Source: an uncultured Roseovarius sp.
GTDB taxonomy: Bacteria; Pseudomonadota; Alphaproteobacteria; Rhodobacterales; Rhodobacteraceae
Direction of reading: 5' to 3'
Assembly (NCBI RefSeq): GCF_947489715.1
Contig: NZ_CANLER010000017.1
Span: forward strand, 1 to 51,204
Length of the DNA stretch: 51,204 bases
In this document: piece by piece, positions 31,582-40,982 of the stretch
Numbering within the stretch: the first letter of the stretch is position 1
How the letters are laid out: each line of letters starts with the position of its first letter
Program-made: the position numbers and the translations under genes
Notes under the pieces: generated by a model
What the model saw: the letters and a program-made list of their open reading frames with translations, nothing else
The model's database searches: none
What the model was told of the DNA's origin: nothing

Positions 31582-32559
31582 ATGATCCCCGGAGTCACCT
31601 CGCGCCGCCGCTTTGCCGATCTGAGCGAACAGGAAATCCTCGCGCTGGCCATTTCATCGGAAGAGGATGACGCGCGCATCTACCGCAGCTATGGCGAAAT
31701 GCTGCGCGCCGATTTCCCTGACAGTGCGCGCGTGTTCGATGGTATGGCCGAGGAGGAGGACGGCCACCGCCAGCAACTGATCGAGCTTCACCAGCAGCGC
31801 TTTGGCGACGTGATTCCCCTTATCCGGCGCGAACACGTGGCTGGTTTCTATGCCCGCCGCCCAGTCTGGCTGATCGAAAACCTGGGGTTGGAGCGTATCC
31901 GCGAAGAAGCCGCCGCGATGGAACGCGACGCCGAACGTTTCTACCTCAAATCCGCGGCCCGCACCTCGGATGCCGCCACCCGCAAATTGCTGGGCGATCT
32001 GGCCGCTGCCGAGGCGGGTCACCAGAATCGCGCTGGAGAATTGGAGGCCGAGCACCTTGATGATGACGCGCTGGAGGCCGAGGACAAGACGGCCAAGCGG
32101 CAATTCCTGCTGACCTGGGTGCAACCCGGACTGGCGGGGCTGATGGATGGCTCGGTCTCGACCCTGGCGCCGATCTTCGCCACCGCCTTTGCAACGCAGG
32201 ACACCTGGACCACCTTCCTTGTGGGCCTCGCGGCCTCGGTGGGGGCGGGCATCTCGATGGGCTTCACCGAAGCCGCCAGCGATGACGGAGAGCTTTCGGG
32301 CCGCGGCAGCCCGGTCAAACGCGGCTTTGCCAGCGGCATCATGACCACGGTCGGCGGGCTGGGCCACGCTCTGCCCTACCTGATCCCCGATTTCTGGACC
32401 GCCACGATCATTGCGATCATCGTGGTGTTTATCGAGCTTTGGGCCATCGCCTGGATTCAGAACCGCTTCATGGAAACGCCCTTCTTCCGCGCCGCGTTTC
32501 AGGTGGTGCTTGGCGGTGCACTGGTTTTTTCGGCGGGCGTGCTGATCGGATCAGGTTGA
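31582..32559 (+). CDS. mbfA: membrane-bound ferritin-like iron exporter
   Basis: 325 aa. Residues 10-165 form a rubrerythrin/ferritin-like four-helix domain with repeated acidic ligands (SEEDDARIYRSYGEML, AEEEDGHRQQL, AMERDAERFYL, AEAGHQNRAGEL). Residues about 170-325 form a VIT1-like transmembrane domain (GLAGLMDGSVSTLAPIFATA, GISMGFTEAASDDGELSG). MbfA exports iron and protects against iron and peroxide stress. The Irr-type box directly upstream supports this assignment. Confidence 0.92.
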   Translation: MIPGVTSRRRFADLSEQEILALAISSEEDDARIYRSYGEMLRADFPDSARVFDGMAEEEDGHRQQLIELHQQRFGDVIPLIRREHVAGFYARRPVWLIENLGLERIREEAAAMERDAERFYLKSAARTSDAATRKLLGDLAAAEAGHQNRAGELEAEHLDDDALEAEDKTAKRQFLLTWVQPGLAGLMDGSVSTLAPIFATAFATQDTWTTFLVGLAASVGAGISMGFTEAASDDGELSGRGSPVKRGFASGIMTTVGGLGHALPYLIPDFWTATIIAIIVVFIELWAIAWIQNRFMETPFFRAAFQVVLGGALVFSAGVLIGSG

Positions 32560-32806
32560 TAACGCTGATATTGGGCACCCCTGACCGCTTTTCAAAACAT
32601 GGAGACCGTTTAACCCCGCCGCCCCGCCCGGCATCAAGTCGCAGACGCCGGGCGAGCGGTTACCATGATTGCGCCATTGGTTGGCGCACCTCTCGTACGA
32701 TGGGCTGATGCTTCTGCTGAAGGGGCACGCTCTGGTGAAGGTGAAGGCATTTAGCCCAGTTACCCAATCGCATTGACGCGCCTTCTCAGCGTGCTACCAC
32801 GATGCG

Positions 32807-33739
32807 ATGCTAGCGATATTCCTGCAAACTCTGCCATTTTTCCTGATCATCGGGCTGGGCTTTGGCGCCGGGCGCACCGGGTTCTTCAACGAAGAGGCAA
32901 CCGCCTGGCTGACCAAATTCGTCTTCTACTTCGCGTTGTCGGCGATGCTGTTCAAATTCGCGGCCAATCTGTCACTGGCCGATGTGCTGGACTGGCAATT
33001 CGTCACGGCCTACCTCTGCGCCACCGGCGCGGTTTACCTGCTGGCGACACTGGTCGCATTTCTGCGCAAGCTCAATATCGAGCAGGCCGCTGTCGAGGCG
33101 CAATGCGCGGTCATCGGCAATGTCGGCTTCCTTGGTGTGCCGATGCTGACCCTGCTGATGGGCGAGGCCGCCATAGGCCCGGTGATGCTGGTGCTGGCCG
33201 TTGATCTAATCGTTTTCGGTTCGCTGATCGTGATCCTGATCACCGGTGCGCGGGATGGCCGGATGAGTGTGCGCATCCTTGCCACGGTCGGCATGGGCCT
33301 GCTGAAAAACCCGATGATCGTGTCGATCGTGCTGGGGCTGGCATGGTCGGCCCTGGCACTACCAATCCCGACGGTGATGAACGACTTCCTGTCGCTTCTG
33401 GGCGGGGCCGCAACACCGGGTGCGCTATTCGCAATCGGCGCGTCACTGGCCGGTAAATCGGCCGAACGGCCTTTCGTGGCAGGCTGGCTCTCGCTTTGCA
33501 AACTGGTGCTGCATCCGGCGGCCGTAGCCCTGTCCGCGCTCTGGCTGTTTCCAATTGCGCCCTATGCCGCCGCAGTGATGATCGCCGCCGCCGCCCTGCC
33601 GGTCGCAGGCAATGTCTATATTCTGGCACAGCATTACCGCGTCGCCCCACAGCGCGTCTCGGCGTCTATCCTGATTTCGACGGTCGCTGCGGTTATCAGC
33701 GTCTCGCTGGTAATCGGCTGGGTGGCGGCGCTTTATTGA
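32807..33739 (+). CDS. AEC-family transporter
   Basis: 310 aa with about ten transmembrane helices. AEC (auxin efflux carrier/malonate) marks are FFLIIGLGFGAGRTGFFNEE, the helix-breaking IGNVGFLGVPML and TPGALFAIGASLAGK. Substrates in bacteria are mostly organic acids. It stands alone; the ribosome site is weak. Confidence 0.88.
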   Translation: MLAIFLQTLPFFLIIGLGFGAGRTGFFNEEATAWLTKFVFYFALSAMLFKFAANLSLADVLDWQFVTAYLCATGAVYLLATLVAFLRKLNIEQAAVEAQCAVIGNVGFLGVPMLTLLMGEAAIGPVMLVLAVDLIVFGSLIVILITGARDGRMSVRILATVGMGLLKNPMIVSIVLGLAWSALALPIPTVMNDFLSLLGGAATPGALFAIGASLAGKSAERPFVAGWLSLCKLVLHPAAVALSALWLFPIAPYAAAVMIAAAALPVAGNVYILAQHYRVAPQRVSASILISTVAAVISVSLVIGWVAALY

Positions 33740-33777
33740 TATGCCACCTCACGCAGAACCGACCGGGATGACGCGCC

Positions 33778-34089
33778 ATGATTGACCAGATCAGACTGGA
33801 CGCCTGGATGCGCCGGGGCCGGGACAGCGGGCGCCGTTTTCTGCTGATCTGCGTCGATGTGATGGACGCGCTCAAGCAGGACCCGGATGGCGGCTATTAC
33901 CCGGTTTTCGTGGAGACGCCTAATGAGGTGCACGAGCGTCTTGCGAAATATCAGGGGTCCGACTGGCGGTCCAATGACCTGATTACCGACGCCTGCGAAG
34001 GCATCATCGACCTCAACACCGCGCCGCAAGACCGCGCCACCCGGATCGAGACCCCCGAAGACTGGTTACGGCACGCCAGCAGACACTAG
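33778..34089 (+). CDS. conserved hypothetical protein
   Basis: 103 aa, soluble: MIDQIRLDAWMRRGRDSGRR, then LICVDVMDALKQDPDGGYYP. It begins 38 nt after the AEC gene and may be cotranscribed. No domain recognised. Confidence 0.65.
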   Translation: MIDQIRLDAWMRRGRDSGRRFLLICVDVMDALKQDPDGGYYPVFVETPNEVHERLAKYQGSDWRSNDLITDACEGIIDLNTAPQDRATRIETPEDWLRHASRH

Positions 34090-34226
34090 GGGTTTGAACC
34101 CGGCTGCACATGCGCGCCACATCGTGAAACTGTCGCAGGCGTGACCTGCTGCGCCGGATTTCAATTCCACGGCGGCGCCGGGCCTGCTACAGACGTCTCA
34201 ACAAATGAATACAGACGGAGGAACCC

Positions 34227-35060
34227 ATGGAAACCCAATCGGAAAACGCCTGTTTCGGCGGTGTACAGGGGGTCTATTCCCACAAATCCGAAGCCTGCAA
34301 CTGCGACATGACTTTCGGGCTGTTCCTGCCGGAAGAGGCACGCGACGGCCCCGTGCCGGTGCTATGGTACCTGTCCGGCCTGACCTGCACCCACGAAAAC
34401 GCCATGACCAAGGCGGGCGCACAGGGCTGGGCTGCCGAACAGGGCATTGCGCTCGTGTTCCCCGACACCTCGCCGCGTGGCGACGACGTGGCCGATGATG
34501 ACGCCTATGATCTGGGCAAGGGCGCCGGGTTCTATGTCAACGCCACACAAGATCCCTGGGCGCCACATTTCCGCATGTGGGACTATGTGGCCGAGGAATT
34601 GCCCGCACTGATCACCCGCAACTTCGCCGTCGATGCCGACCGCCAGGCGATCACCGGGCATTCGATGGGCGGTCACGGCGCGCTGACCCTCGCGATGGGG
34701 CTGCCGGGGCGGTATGCTTCGGTGTCGGCCTTCGCACCCATTTCCAACCCGGTGGCCAGCGATTGGGGTCGTAAGCAGCTGACCGCCTACCTGGGCAGCG
34801 ACGAATCCAAATGGGCGGCGCATGACGCCAGCCTTTTGATGCGCGAGCGTGGCTTTGACGGGTCGATACTGGTCGATACCGGCACCAGCGACCAGTTCAT
34901 CGACCTTCTGCGCCCCGAGGCATTGGCCGAGGCCGCCACCGCCCGCCGCCAGCAGGCAATCCTGCGGATGCAGCCGGGCTATGACCACAGCTATTTCTTC
35001 ATCTCGACCTTCATGGAAGATCACGTCGCCTTCCACGCCGAAGCTCTCTACGCGGGGTAG
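34227..35060 (+). CDS. fghA: S-formylglutathione hydrolase
   Basis: 277 aa. It hydrolyses S-formylglutathione to formate and glutathione in formaldehyde detoxification. Esterase-D type sequence: LWYLSGLTCTHENAMTKAGA, nucleophile Ser146 in GHSMGGHGAL, Asp222 in DTGTSDQF and His254 in YDHSYFF complete the triad. GGAGG lies 5 nt before the ATG. The usual partner, glutathione-dependent formaldehyde dehydrogenase, is not adjacent; sthA follows after 3 nt. Confidence 0.95.
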   Translation: METQSENACFGGVQGVYSHKSEACNCDMTFGLFLPEEARDGPVPVLWYLSGLTCTHENAMTKAGAQGWAAEQGIALVFPDTSPRGDDVADDDAYDLGKGAGFYVNATQDPWAPHFRMWDYVAEELPALITRNFAVDADRQAITGHSMGGHGALTLAMGLPGRYASVSAFAPISNPVASDWGRKQLTAYLGSDESKWAAHDASLLMRERGFDGSILVDTGTSDQFIDLLRPEALAEAATARRQQAILRMQPGYDHSYFFISTFMEDHVAFHAEALYAG

Positions 35061-35063
35061 CGC

Positions 35064-36500
35064 ATGAGCCATTATGATCTGATTGTCATCGGCTCCGGCC
35101 CCTCGGGGCGCTCGGCGGCCATTCAGGCTGGCAAACTCAAGCGCCGGGTGCTGGTTGTCGACCGCAAGGACCGTCTGGGCGGCGTGTCGGTGCATACCGG
35201 CACGATCCCGTCCAAGACCCTGCGCGAAACCGTCCTGAACCTGTCGGGCTGGCGCGAACGCAGCTTTTATGGGCGGGCCTACCGGGTCAAGGATGATATC
35301 CACGCCGATGACCTCAAGGCCCGTCTGCACCAGACGCTGGATTACGAGGTTGACGTGCTGGAGCATCAGTTCAACCGCAACCATGTCGACACGATGATGG
35401 GCATGGCGCGCTTTACCGATCCCAACACTGTCGAAGTGGCAACCGAGGCGGGCGATGTCAGCACCGTCACCGCCGATAGGTTCCTGATCGCGACCGGCAC
35501 CAAGACATACCGCCCCGATTACGTGCCCTTCAACGGCACCACGGTGGTCGACAGCGACGAATTTCTGGAACTGGGCCAGATCCCGCGCAGCCTGACCGTG
35601 GTCGGCGCGGGGGTGATCGGCGTCGAATACGCCACGATGTTCTCGGCGCTGGATGTTCGGGTCACCCTGATCGAACCGCGCGAAAGTTTCCTCGATTTCA
35701 TCGACCAGCAGACAATCCGCGAATTCACCCACCAGATCCGCGAAAACGGTGTCGACCTGCGGCTTGGGTCCGAGATCGAAAAGATCGAGGATATGGGCGA
35801 ACATGTCGAGGTCACGATGGGCAATGGCCGCCATGTGCGCAGTGAAATGCTGCTCTTTGCGGCGGGTCGGATGGGGGCCACGACCAAGCTGAACCTGGAG
35901 TCGGTCAGCCTTGAGACCGACCACCGGGGGCGTCTGGCGGTGGACCGGAAAACCTATCAGACCGCCGTGCCGCATATCTATGCTACAGGCGATGTGATCG
36001 GTCATCCCAGTCTCGCCTCGACCTCGATCCAGCAGGGCCGGGTCGCCGCCTGCCATGCGCTTGATGTGCCGACACTGGAAGAAAGCCCGTGGTATCCCTA
36101 CGGCATCTATTCCGTGCCCGAAATCAGCACCTGCGGCATGTCCGAAGAGGAAATGCAGGAACGCGGTATCCCCTATGAAATCGGCGTCGCGCGCTTTCGC
36201 GAAACCAGCCGGGGGCATATCATGGGGCTGGAACACGGGATGCTGAAGATGCTCTTCTCGCTCAAAACCCGCCGGGTGCTGGGCGTGCAGATCGTCGGCG
36301 AAGGCGCGACCGAGCTTATTCACATCGCCCAGGCGGTGCTGAATTTGAAGGGCACAGTGGATTACTTCGTGCAGAACACCTTCAACTACCCGACCCTGGC
36401 CGAGGCTTACAAGATTGCCGGTCTTGATGCGTTCAACCGGATGCCGATCCCCGAGGAATTCAAAGTGAAACGCAGCAAGAAACCGGCCAAATCCAAGTGA
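35064..36500 (+). CDS. sthA: soluble pyridine nucleotide transhydrogenase
   Basis: 478 aa flavoprotein that exchanges hydride between NADPH and NAD+. FAD-binding GSGPSGRSAA at residues 10-19; the segment SVHTGTIPSKTLRET matches SthA and lacks the redox Cys pair of dihydrolipoamide dehydrogenase. A second Rossmann motif VVGAGVIGVEYATMF and YATGDVIGHPSLAS follow. It therefore cannot supply the E3 missing from the acetoin operon. Confidence 0.93.
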   Translation: MSHYDLIVIGSGPSGRSAAIQAGKLKRRVLVVDRKDRLGGVSVHTGTIPSKTLRETVLNLSGWRERSFYGRAYRVKDDIHADDLKARLHQTLDYEVDVLEHQFNRNHVDTMMGMARFTDPNTVEVATEAGDVSTVTADRFLIATGTKTYRPDYVPFNGTTVVDSDEFLELGQIPRSLTVVGAGVIGVEYATMFSALDVRVTLIEPRESFLDFIDQQTIREFTHQIRENGVDLRLGSEIEKIEDMGEHVEVTMGNGRHVRSEMLLFAAGRMGATTKLNLESVSLETDHRGRLAVDRKTYQTAVPHIYATGDVIGHPSLASTSIQQGRVAACHALDVPTLEESPWYPYGIYSVPEISTCGMSEEEMQERGIPYEIGVARFRETSRGHIMGLEHGMLKMLFSLKTRRVLGVQIVGEGATELIHIAQAVLNLKGTVDYFVQNTFNYPTLAEAYKIAGLDAFNRMPIPEEFKVKRSKKPAKSK

Positions 36501-36955
36501 GCGCGATTTATGTCGATGCCGATGCCTGCCCGGTCAAGGCCGAGGTCGAGCGCGTCGGCACCCGTCATGGGCTGCGCATGTTCGTGGTCTCCAATGGCGG
36601 GCTGCGCCCGTCGCAGAACCCGCTGGTTGAGACCGTGATCGTACCCGACGGTCCCGACGTGGCCGATATGTGGATCGCCGACCGTGCCGGCGCGGGTGAC
36701 GTGGTGATCACCGGAGACATTCCGCTGGCCGCCAAATGCGTCGAAGCCGGGGCGCAGGTGCTCAAACATAATGGCGAGGCGCTGACACAGGCCAATATCG
36801 GCAACGTGCTGGCCACGCGTGACCTGATGGCCGATCTGCGCGCCGCCGATCCGTTCCGCCAGGGCGGCGGTAAGGGGTTCACCAAGGCCGACCGCTCTCG
36901 GTTTCTGGATGCACTGGAACGCGCGATCCGCGCGGCCAAGCAAGCCCGCTCATAA
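36497..36955 (+). CDS. YaiI/YqxD family protein (DUF188)
   Basis: 152 aa, normal length. IYVDADACPVKAEVERVGTR at the N-terminus and VVITGDIPLAAKCVEAGA are the family signature, a PIN-like nuclease fold. GTG start overlaps the sthA stop by three bases (GTGA), so it is coupled to sthA. Role unknown. Confidence 0.93.
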   Translation: MSAIYVDADACPVKAEVERVGTRHGLRMFVVSNGGLRPSQNPLVETVIVPDGPDVADMWIADRAGAGDVVITGDIPLAAKCVEAGAQVLKHNGEALTQANIGNVLATRDLMADLRAADPFRQGGGKGFTKADRSRFLDALERAIRAAKQARS

Positions 36956-36972
36956 GTTTCAGAAGACGGCGC

Positions 36973-37548
36973 TCAGCCCCAGCCATCGGTCCATTCGTCG
37001 ATCTTGGCCTCGATCCGGTTCTTGCGGAACCTGATCCACCGCACCCGGATGGCCCAGAACGTCGCGAAAAGGAAGGTCAGCAAGCCGATGTTGAACCACG
37101 GGATGATCCGCACATCGGGCCCCGCGACCGGGCGCACACCGACCGCATTGGGAAAGATCGACAGAAATTCGTTGCGCCAGCCATAATGCTTGACCGCCAC
37201 CCATTTCGGCGCCTCCGAGGTTGATTTCAGATCCGCCGCCTCGGCCTGCAGATTGGACGTGTCGAACTTGAAATAGGGCGGCCATCCCCAGCCGGTATCC
37301 TCGTTGCGATAGACCATCACCCGGCCATTGGTGCGCACCGACTGGATGAAAAACACATCGCGGTTCTGAACCGTCGTGTCATTTCCCACATCCGCATTTG
37401 ACCAGAAAATCGAATTCTCACCGAAATCGATCCGCTTTTCATAAGTGTCCGTTACCCGCGCGATATCGTGATGTGGTAATGTGTAATGCAGGAACGCGAT
37501 CACCAGCAGCCAGACACACACCTTGAACACCCATTTCACATAGACCAT
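36973..37548 (-). CDS. DUF1523 membrane protein
   Basis: 191 aa. N-terminal transmembrane helix (residues 6-23), a periplasmic domain beginning HYTLPHHDIARVTDTYEKRI, and a second helix near 150-170 followed by a basic tail. This is the DUF1523 layout common in Rhodobacterales. Function unknown. It is convergent with the DUF188 gene. Confidence 0.85.
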   Translation of the reverse strand: MVYVKWVFKVCVWLLVIAFLHYTLPHHDIARVTDTYEKRIDFGENSIFWSNADVGNDTTVQNRDVFFIQSVRTNGRVMVYRNEDTGWGWPPYFKFDTSNLQAEAADLKSTSEAPKWVAVKHYGWRNEFLSIFPNAVGVRPVAGPDVRIIPWFNIGLLTFLFATFWAIRVRWIRFRKNRIEAKIDEWTDGWG

Positions 37549-37681
37549 TCAGGCCCCCTATCTGACACGCTTCATCTGGCTCATCGCCACATTCGGGTCC
37601 GTCGCGTGGATTTGACTCGTCATCGCCACATCCCATGCTACCCTCAGATCGATCTATAACCGGAAACGATGGGAGAAAACT

Positions 37682-38494
37682 ATGTGCGATGCATGCGTCA
37701 TGAAAGCGGTGAAGGAAAAAATGTTGTCCCGCCGCGCGTTTTTTACGGCCAGCGCCGCTGCCGGAGCCGCCGCGACACTGGGGGCGGTCACAGCGCCACC
37801 TGCCCTGGCCGCGGGTCATGGCACGGTCGAGGATCTGACCCATACCATCGACGCCGATTTTCCCACCTATTTCGGCAAGCCCGGTATCGAAATGACGCAG
37901 GCGTTCAATTTCGCCGATAACGGCTTCAATCTTTTCACCATGGACCTCAATGAACACACCGGCACCCATATCGACGCACCGCTGCATTTTTCCGCCGATG
38001 GCGCCTCGGTCGATGAAATCCCGGTCACCTCGCTGGTGGCCCCGCTTTGCGTTGTCGATATCGCCGCCCGCGCGACCGAGGATGCCGACACCCAGCTGAC
38101 CCCCGATGACCTCAAGGCCTGGATCGACGCCAATGGCGACATTCCCGACAATGCCTGCGTCGCGCTCTATTCCGGCTGGGGTGCCAAGACCGGCAGTGAC
38201 GCGTTCCGCAATGTCAAAGATGAGGTGATGCATTTCCCCGGCTTTCATGTCGAGGCAGCGCAGATGCTGCTGGAAACCGGCGCAGGTTCCATCGCCAGTG
38301 ATACGCTGTCGCTGGATCACGGTCCATCCGGCGATTTCGCCACCCATTACGCCTGGCTGCCCACCGGTCGCTTCGGGATCGAAAACATCGCCAATCTCGA
38401 CAAGATGCCCGCCAGCGGTGCCACCATCATGATCGGCGCGCCCAAGCATCGCGGCGGCTCTGGCGGACCTGCCCGTATCTTCGGCATGGTCTGA
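37682..38494 (+). CDS. TAT-exported cyclase/metal-dependent hydrolase family protein
   Basis: 270 aa. Twin-arginine signal (LSRRAFFTASAAAGAAAT, cleaved after ALA), then the cyclase (kynurenine-formamidase-like) domain with HTGTHIDAPLHF (residues 92-103), the metal-binding HxGTHxDxP motif, and SIASDTLSLDHGP. The N-terminal MCDACVM before the TAT signal is unusual and might bind metal or be trimmed. Substrate unknown. Confidence 0.85.
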   Translation: MCDACVMKAVKEKMLSRRAFFTASAAAGAAATLGAVTAPPALAAGHGTVEDLTHTIDADFPTYFGKPGIEMTQAFNFADNGFNLFTMDLNEHTGTHIDAPLHFSADGASVDEIPVTSLVAPLCVVDIAARATEDADTQLTPDDLKAWIDANGDIPDNACVALYSGWGAKTGSDAFRNVKDEVMHFPGFHVEAAQMLLETGAGSIASDTLSLDHGPSGDFATHYAWLPTGRFGIENIANLDKMPASGATIMIGAPKHRGGSGGPARIFGMV

Positions 38495-38502
38495 GGGCCG
38501 CT

Positions 38503-39807
38503 TTACCTAACAAGGGTCGGGATCACTCCCGGCCCTATCGCACGAACCCGTCTTTTCGCGGCGACGGGCTGACCAAGCAAGGCACGGTGTTTCGCCACCG
38601 TGCGGCGCGACATCGCGAAATTCGCCCGGCACATCAGCATGCAAAGCGCCTGATCCGACAGCGGTCTTGCCTTATCCTCGGTCTGGATCAGCAAGCCCAG
38701 CCGTCTCAGGACCTGGGCCCGCGTCCGATGCGCGGCGTGTTGACTGAAACCCCGGACAAAGAACGTGTCGGCAGGCAATACTCCATGCGGGGTCTGCACC
38801 GTACAACCCGCCATCGCCCGGCTGATCGTACTTTTGTGCAGGCCCAGCACCTTTGCCGCGCCCTCCATTGTCAATGGCACAAGATCGGCCAAACGACCGG
38901 TTGTCAGAAACCGCACCTGAACGCGGGCCAGGTGCTGCCCGATCCGCAGCATCGTATTGGCACGTTTTTGCAACGCGATGACAAACCCGGCCGCGGCCCC
39001 GTAGCAATCTTTGTAATAGGCCCACGCTGCCCCCTCGGTCTCGACCCGCTGAAGACGCGAGAACATGGCGTCATCGGCCAACACATCCGGGATCGCATCG
39101 GGGCACAGCCGGACGGCTAACCGACCTTGCGCATCATGGTCCATTTCCAGATCGGGACAGATCACCGGATCAGCGGGTGCGCCGATCATGGCAAGCGGGG
39201 CCGGGTTCAGCTCGCGGATATCCTCCACCATCTCCTCGGCATCCTCGCGGTCCACGCCACAGAGCGCGCAGATCGCGTCGAAATCCCGCTGGGCCACCAG
39301 ATCAAGCCGCTCCAGAAGCACGGCAATGACCGGATCGAAGCGGTTTTTCTCCAGTAACTGCAACCGGAAACACTCAGTCAGCGAACGCGCAAAGGTGCCG
39401 ATAGGCTCGACAGATGCGTGCAACCGGGCAATCGTGCTGCGCAGCGTTGCGGTATCAACCCCCAATTCGCCACAAAGCACCGCTTCCGTTTCAACCAGAA
39501 ACCCCCTTTCATCCAGGCAATGCACCAGATCCCGAGCCAGATGCGCCTCGCCCCCGTCAAAGCGGATCAACCCGATCTGTTGCAGAAGCGACTGCGCGGC
39601 GTCTTCAAGCTGGACCAGCTCTGCGTCAGGCAGTGACGGGCGCAGCGGGGAACTGGCGCGAACCCTCAGAAATGGATTGCGTCGGCGCTCAGCAGCAAGC
39701 TGTTCGGCCACGTCACCTGGCGTCATGTGCAACAGCGACAGGGACGTGCGCATCCCCTGTGACAGGGCCAGTTTCTGTTGGGCAATCTGTTGATGCACCT
39801 GCCGCAC
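38503..39807 (-). CDS. rpoN: RNA polymerase sigma-54 factor (rpoN paralogue)
   Basis: 434 aa from GTG 39807, with AAAGGGGG about 8 nt upstream. Region I: QQKLALSQGMRTSLSLLHM with LQ-rich activator-interacting sequence. Core-binding domain in the middle. HTH (EGAAKVLGLHKSTISRAMAG) and RpoN box SRRTVAKHR (residues 400-408; the usual form is ARRTVxKYR). It lies divergent to acoX with a perfect -24/-12 promoter in between, and not in the usual lptB-hpf-ptsN setting. It probably serves the neighbouring acetoin operon, but could be the only rpoN of the cell. Confidence 0.9.
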   Translation of the reverse strand: MRQVHQQIAQQKLALSQGMRTSLSLLHMTPGDVAEQLAAERRRNPFLRVRASSPLRPSLPDAELVQLEDAAQSLLQQIGLIRFDGGEAHLARDLVHCLDERGFLVETEAVLCGELGVDTATLRSTIARLHASVEPIGTFARSLTECFRLQLLEKNRFDPVIAVLLERLDLVAQRDFDAICALCGVDREDAEEMVEDIRELNPAPLAMIGAPADPVICPDLEMDHDAQGRLAVRLCPDAIPDVLADDAMFSRLQRVETEGAAWAYYKDCYGAAAGFVIALQKRANTMLRIGQHLARVQVRFLTTGRLADLVPLTMEGAAKVLGLHKSTISRAMAGCTVQTPHGVLPADTFFVRGFSQHAAHRTRAQVLRRLGLLIQTEDKARPLSDQALCMLMCRANFAMSRRTVAKHRALLGQPVAAKRRVRAIGPGVIPTLVR

Positions 39808-39882
39808 GGCCACGGCCCCCTTTCCGTTTCCTGCTCCACCACGCACCCCGTCCGATGCACGCAAAACCGGTGGCGCGCAGAT

Positions 39883-39900
39883 TTGGCACGGTTGTTGCTT
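39883..39900 (+). promoter_or_regulatory. sigma-54 (-24/-12) promoter of acoXABC
   Basis: TTGGCACGGTTGTTGCTT: TGGCACG, 4-nt spacer, TTGCT. The GG and GC doublets are exactly 10 nt apart, as required by sigma-54. Transcription should start near 39910, just before the GTG of acoX. Confidence 0.93.
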
Positions 39901-39926
39901 GTTGATGGTAAGTGGGAGAGCACGAC

Positions 39927-40970
39927 GTGTCAAAAGTAGGGATCATCGCCAATCCTGTTTCCGCGCGGGACATCCGCCGGATCGTCAGCCATGCCGGCAA
40001 TCTACCGATCAATGACCGGGCCAACATCGTGCTGCGCCTGCTGACCGGGTTGCATACGGCGGGCGTGGATGAAGTGCTTGTCATGCCCGAAAACGGCGGC
40101 ATCCGGACGCAGTTGATGCGCACCATCGACCGTGAAACACGGGTCGGCGGCGCGCGCTTCCCCAAGGTCACCTATCTGGACATGCCGGTGACCTGCACCG
40201 CTCAGGACAGTGCCATCGCCGCCCGGATGATGCACCGGCACGAGGTTGGCGCCATCGTCGTGCTGGGCGGGGACGGCACCAACCGGGTCGTCGTATCGGA
40301 ATGCGGCAACACCCCAGTTTCGGGCGTGTCCACCGGCACCAACAACGCCTTCCCGGAAATGCGCGAACCCACGATCACCGGGCTGGCCGTCGGGCTGGCG
40401 GTGACCCGGCAGATCCCCTGCGATCACGCCTACAGCTTCAACAAGCGGCTTGAGGTCAAGGTCAATGACCGGCGCGAGATTGCGCTGGTGGACGTGGCCA
40501 TCGTCGCCGAACGCTTCGTCGGTGCCCGTGCGATCTGGAAAACCGAGAATTTTCGCGATCTCTTTGCCACCTTCGGCTCCCCCGACGGGATCGGCATGTC
40601 CTCGATCATCGGCCTGCTGGCCCCGCTCAGCCGTGCGGAACCCGAAGGGCGGCGCGTGCAGCTGCACCCCGTGGATCAGGCCTCGCGCCGGATCACCGCC
40701 CCCATCGCACCCGGCCTGATCGAAGAGCTGGGCATCGGTTCGGTCGAAACCCTTGAACGCGATATTCTCTACCCGCCCAGCATTTCGGCAGGGTCCATCG
40801 CGCTCGACGGCGAACGCGAAATCACCTTCAGCGAGATAGACGAGGTCAGCATCCGGCTTCAGACCGATGCTTTCCGTACCATCAACGTGCCCGAATGCAT
40901 GGCCTACGCGGCCCGCCACGGGCTTTTGACCAGCGATGCCGACACCCGGCGTCGCACTGCTCAGCACTAA
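39927..40970 (+). CDS. acoX: acetoin catabolism protein X, NAD-kinase family
   Basis: 347 aa from GTG 39927 (GGGAGAG about 8 nt upstream; a GTG at 39912 is possible). The ATP-NAD kinase signature VVLGGDGTNRVV and a following GVSTGTNNAFPE identify the AcoX type of aceto-in operons. AcoX is not essential for the known acetoin-cleaving enzyme and its reaction is unsettled. First gene of the operon. Confidence 0.9.
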   Translation: MSKVGIIANPVSARDIRRIVSHAGNLPINDRANIVLRLLTGLHTAGVDEVLVMPENGGIRTQLMRTIDRETRVGGARFPKVTYLDMPVTCTAQDSAIAARMMHRHEVGAIVVLGGDGTNRVVVSECGNTPVSGVSTGTNNAFPEMREPTITGLAVGLAVTRQIPCDHAYSFNKRLEVKVNDRREIALVDVAIVAERFVGARAIWKTENFRDLFATFGSPDGIGMSSIIGLLAPLSRAEPEGRRVQLHPVDQASRRITAPIAPGLIEELGIGSVETLERDILYPPSISAGSIALDGEREITFSEIDEVSIRLQTDAFRTINVPECMAYAARHGLLTSDADTRRRTAQH

Positions 40971-40982
40971 AGGGAGGACAAG

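Noticed and set aside
34362..36323. 653-codon open frame on the minus strand
   Set aside because: It lies antisense to fghA and sthA, whose catalytic motifs are intact; its translation is rich in His, Gly, Asp and Gln without domain. It is an artefact of high GC coding DNA.
35064..36500. sthA as the missing dihydrolipoamide dehydrogenase (acoL)
   Set aside because: The redox CxxxxC motif is absent (SVHTGTIPSK instead), so it cannot act as E3.
37439..38449. 336-codon minus-strand frame
   Set aside because: Antisense to the TAT cyclase gene with an HTGTHIDAP motif; no ribosome site or domain of its own.
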